From: Thraustochytrium sp. TN22
Taxonomy: Eukaryota; Sar; Bigyra; Thraustochytrida; Thraustochytriidae
DNA: 23,655 bases
Direction of reading: 5' to 3'
Assembly: GCA_013306675.1 (NCBI GenBank)
Contig: JABLUY010000076.1
Span: 117,162 to 140,816 of the forward strand
Notes under the pieces: model-generated
Seen by the model: only the letters and a program-made list of their open reading frames with translations
The model's database searches: none
Told to the model about the DNA's origin: nothing
Translations under genes and position numbers: made by a program
Part shown: positions 23,294 through 23,655 of the stretch, in pieces
Layout: every line of letters begins with the position of its first letter
How positions within the stretch are numbered: position 1 is the stretch's first letter

Positions 23294-23655
23294 CGCCGGC
23301 CTGGGCCGCTCCTCGGGCTCTTCCCTGCGGCTCCGACTCGGCTTCTGCCGCCTGGGACGCGCGTCCCGGCGTCCGGCGGGCTGCCTGCCGCGGGCTCGCC
23401 TCGCTTTGAAGCCTTTGCCTCGCCTCGCTTCGCCTCGCCTCGCTTGTCCGGGAGCGGCGCTTGCCAACGGTTCTCCGCCGGCTCCGTGCGGCGTGCGCGC
23501 GCGCCGCCCGGTTCCGGGGCGCCGGCGCGCTATCGCGGATAGGCGGCGGCTTCCACGTCGCCGCGGCAATTCCTCTTCTGCGCTCTGCTCTGCGCCGCTG
23601 CTCGCGGCGCGGGCGGCGCGGCGGGGCGCGGCGCGGCGCGGCGGGGCGGCGCGCG
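23294..23655. promoter_or_regulatory. Tectonic upstream region (GC-rich)
   Basis: These 362 bp are very GC-rich, with a GCCTCGCTTCGCCTCGCCTC-type pentamer repeat around 23397-23446 and GGCGCGGCGGGGCGCGGC repeats at the right edge. No second gene is visible before the window ends. Confidence 0.4.

Overview
The window looks like nuclear DNA from a GC-rich, flagellated single-celled eukaryote with a compact, intron-poor genome. It carries homologues of PIG-N (GPI-anchor synthesis), a PP4/PP6-type protein phosphatase, a SEC14/CRAL-TRIO protein and a Tectonic-family ciliary protein. None of these is bacterial, and Tectonic points to an organism that builds a cilium. Each recognised coding region is one uninterrupted reading frame. 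Two good splice-site pairs lie in 5' leaders rather than in coding sequence. I cannot name the lineage. A compact protist such as a thraustochytrid-like stramenopile or another GC-rich alga or flagellate would fit, but that is inference.

Layout, left to right. (1) 1-184, minus: the N-terminus of a secreted or membrane Cys-rich protein that runs off the window. (2) 185-4487: about 4.3 kb without a recognisable gene, rich in simple repeats, ending in the probable leader and 5'-UTR intron of the next gene. (3) 4488-6590, plus: a SEC14-like lipid-binding protein with an N-terminal polyQ/coiled-coil part and two predicted membrane segments. (4) 6816-7568, minus: an AlkB-like 2-oxoglutarate/Fe(II) dioxygenase. 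(5) 7978-9750, plus: a low-complexity protein with 12-residue Thr/Ser-rich repeats and a short N-terminal motif like that of PROSER3. (6) 9780-10892, minus: a TrhO/TSTD2-type rhodanese protein, tail to tail with the previous gene only 29 bp away. (7) 11125-12411, plus: a secreted amidohydrolase-2 homologue whose metal-binding motifs are degraded. (8) 12412-15045: 2.6 kb of palindromes, tandem repeats and microsatellites. (9) 15046-15867, plus: a SAM methyltransferase with a 21-histidine N-terminal tail. (10) 16295-19183, plus: PIG-N. (11) 19934-20848, plus: a PP4/PP6-like phosphatase catalytic subunit. (12) 21176-23293, minus: Tectonic.

The genes do not form an operon or one pathway. They look like ordinary housekeeping and ciliary genes set close together in mixed orientations, with shared (divergent) promoters and nearly touching 3' ends. 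A recurring theme is divergence within known families: the amidohydrolase lacks expected metal ligands, the AlkB homologue lacks one of two signature arginines, the phosphatase ends in Met instead of Leu, and the methyltransferase carries a His-rich tail. The intergenic spaces repeatedly contain (CTAG)n tracts. I found no transposon, viral element, CRISPR array, tRNA or rRNA that I could support.
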